DNA of 6,415 nt from Rhodospira sp. GTDB lineage: Bacteria; Pseudomonadota; Alphaproteobacteria; Rhodospirillales; Rhodospirillaceae. Within the stretch, counting starts at the first letter, position 1, and each line of letters begins with the position of its first letter. The translations under genes and the position numbers were made by a program. The stretch spans positions 1 through 6,415 of the forward strand of contig JANQGN010000123.1 of the NCBI GenBank assembly GCA_028277295.1, written 5' to 3'. Positions 6,243 through 6,415 of the stretch are shown in pieces. The notes under the pieces were generated by a model. That model did no database searches and was not told the DNA's origin. It saw only the letters and a program-made list of their open reading frames with translations.

Positions 6243-6332
6243 ATGGCGCCCTGTGTACCACTGCCGTGGACTCCTGGCAAGCCGATGCAGCAATTCTCAG
6301 GATGCGTCTGTAACGGCGGCACGTGCCGATGA
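6243..6332 (+). CDS. Possible 29-residue Cys-rich peptide
   Basis: ATG 6243 opens a 29-codon frame ending at TGA 6330-6332, preceded by AGAGGT (6231-6236) with about 7 nt to the ATG. The peptide is Pro-rich at its N-terminus (MAPCVPLPWTPGKP) and ends in SGCVCNGGTCR, with four cysteines in total (residues 4, 21, 23 and 28). It has no family I recognise. Small size means it could easily arise by chance, and no maturation or export genes are visible next to it. It is divergent from the SnoaL-like gene. Confidence 0.2.
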   Translation: MAPCVPLPWTPGKPMQQFSGCVCNGGTCR

Positions 6333-6350
6333 CTCCGGCTCTGATCGTAG

Positions 6351-6389
6351 GGTGCGCTCGACGGCCACGTCTGTGGTCGGCAGCGCACC
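6351..6389. repeat. REP-like stem-loop
   Basis: GGTGCGCT (6351-6358) pairs perfectly with AGCGCACC (6382-6389). The stem continues inward with one bulge and one mismatch: G6360-C6381, then CG (6362-6363) with CG (6378-6379), a G-T pair, and CCAC (6365-6368) with GTGG (6373-6376) around a 4-nt loop. The left arm is preceded by GTAG, giving GTAGGGTGCGCT, like dispersed palindromes common in proteobacterial intergenic DNA. A second GGTGCGCTGCG sits at 6405-6415 and runs off the window. Confidence 0.55.
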
Positions 6390-6415
6390 GCCTCTCCTTT
6401 AAATGGTGCGCTGCG

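Larger units (their letters stand above)
6105..6415. other. Right-hand interval, no confident gene
   Basis: About 310 bases upstream of the SnoaL-like gene. It contains a direct repeat (6148-6158 and 6202-6212), a possible 29-codon ORF (6243-6332) and a stem-loop (6351-6389) with a partial further copy at the edge. I found no convincing promoter for the SnoaL-like gene by eye. The longer plus-strand frame from ATG 6172 to 6402 is Arg/Ser-rich and unrecognised. Confidence 0.6.

Noticed and set aside
6172..6402. 76-codon plus-strand frame at the right end
   Set aside because: It is Arg/Ser-rich and without a recognised family, and it runs through the stem-loop at 6351-6389. Only a weak CAGGG precedes it.
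1..6415. CRISPR arrays, tRNA or rRNA genes, transposase genes
   Set aside because: No regularly spaced repeats, no tRNA-like cloverleaf, no rRNA sequence and no transposase-like protein were seen on either strand.

Overview
This is a GC-rich bacterial window with dense gene packing. Six protein-coding genes can be supported, one of them cut by the left window edge. The GC-biased codon use, the form of FeoB (a ...DWKVNVALLSSFAARESSVATLG... core with a long insert), the TldD and the small Cys-motif FeoB partner all suggest a proteobacterium, most likely alphaproteobacterial (Rhodospirillales-like). That placement is an impression from family resemblance, not a computed assignment.

Layout. (1) Positions 2-2520, plus strand: the 3' part of feoB (ferrous iron transporter), translationally coupled through an ATGA overlap to an 83-residue membrane protein with a CxxCx5C motif. 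This is the end of a feo iron-uptake operon. (2) Positions 2521-2930: about 410 bases with no convincing gene. They hold a Rho-independent terminator, a GC-rich hairpin and an 87-nt nested inverted repeat. (3) Positions 2931-3107, plus strand: a 58-residue single-span membrane protein of unknown function, starting at GTG behind a good ribosome-binding site. It ends three bases from a convergent gene. (4) Positions 3111-5466, minus strand: tldD (metalloprotease of the TldD/TldE system), followed at once by a class I SAM-dependent methyltransferase. They form a probable two-gene operon with a recognisable promoter and a strong leader hairpin upstream of tldD. (5) Positions 5658-6104, minus strand: a SnoaL-like (NTF2-fold) ester-cyclase-type protein. 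(6) Positions 6105-6415: mostly non-coding, with an 11-bp direct repeat, a possible Cys-rich 29-codon ORF and a REP-like stem-loop that may recur at the right edge.

How the genes work together. FeoB and its Cys-motif partner serve Fe(II) import. TldD and the methyltransferase share a transcript, but no shared pathway can be read from the sequence. The tldE/pmbA partner is not in the window. The SnoaL-like gene has its own upstream region and looks like a separate unit.

I do not see a clearly new multi-gene system. The observations most worth following are the FeoB insert, the structured leader of the small membrane protein, the tldD leader, and the repeats and small ORF at the right end.
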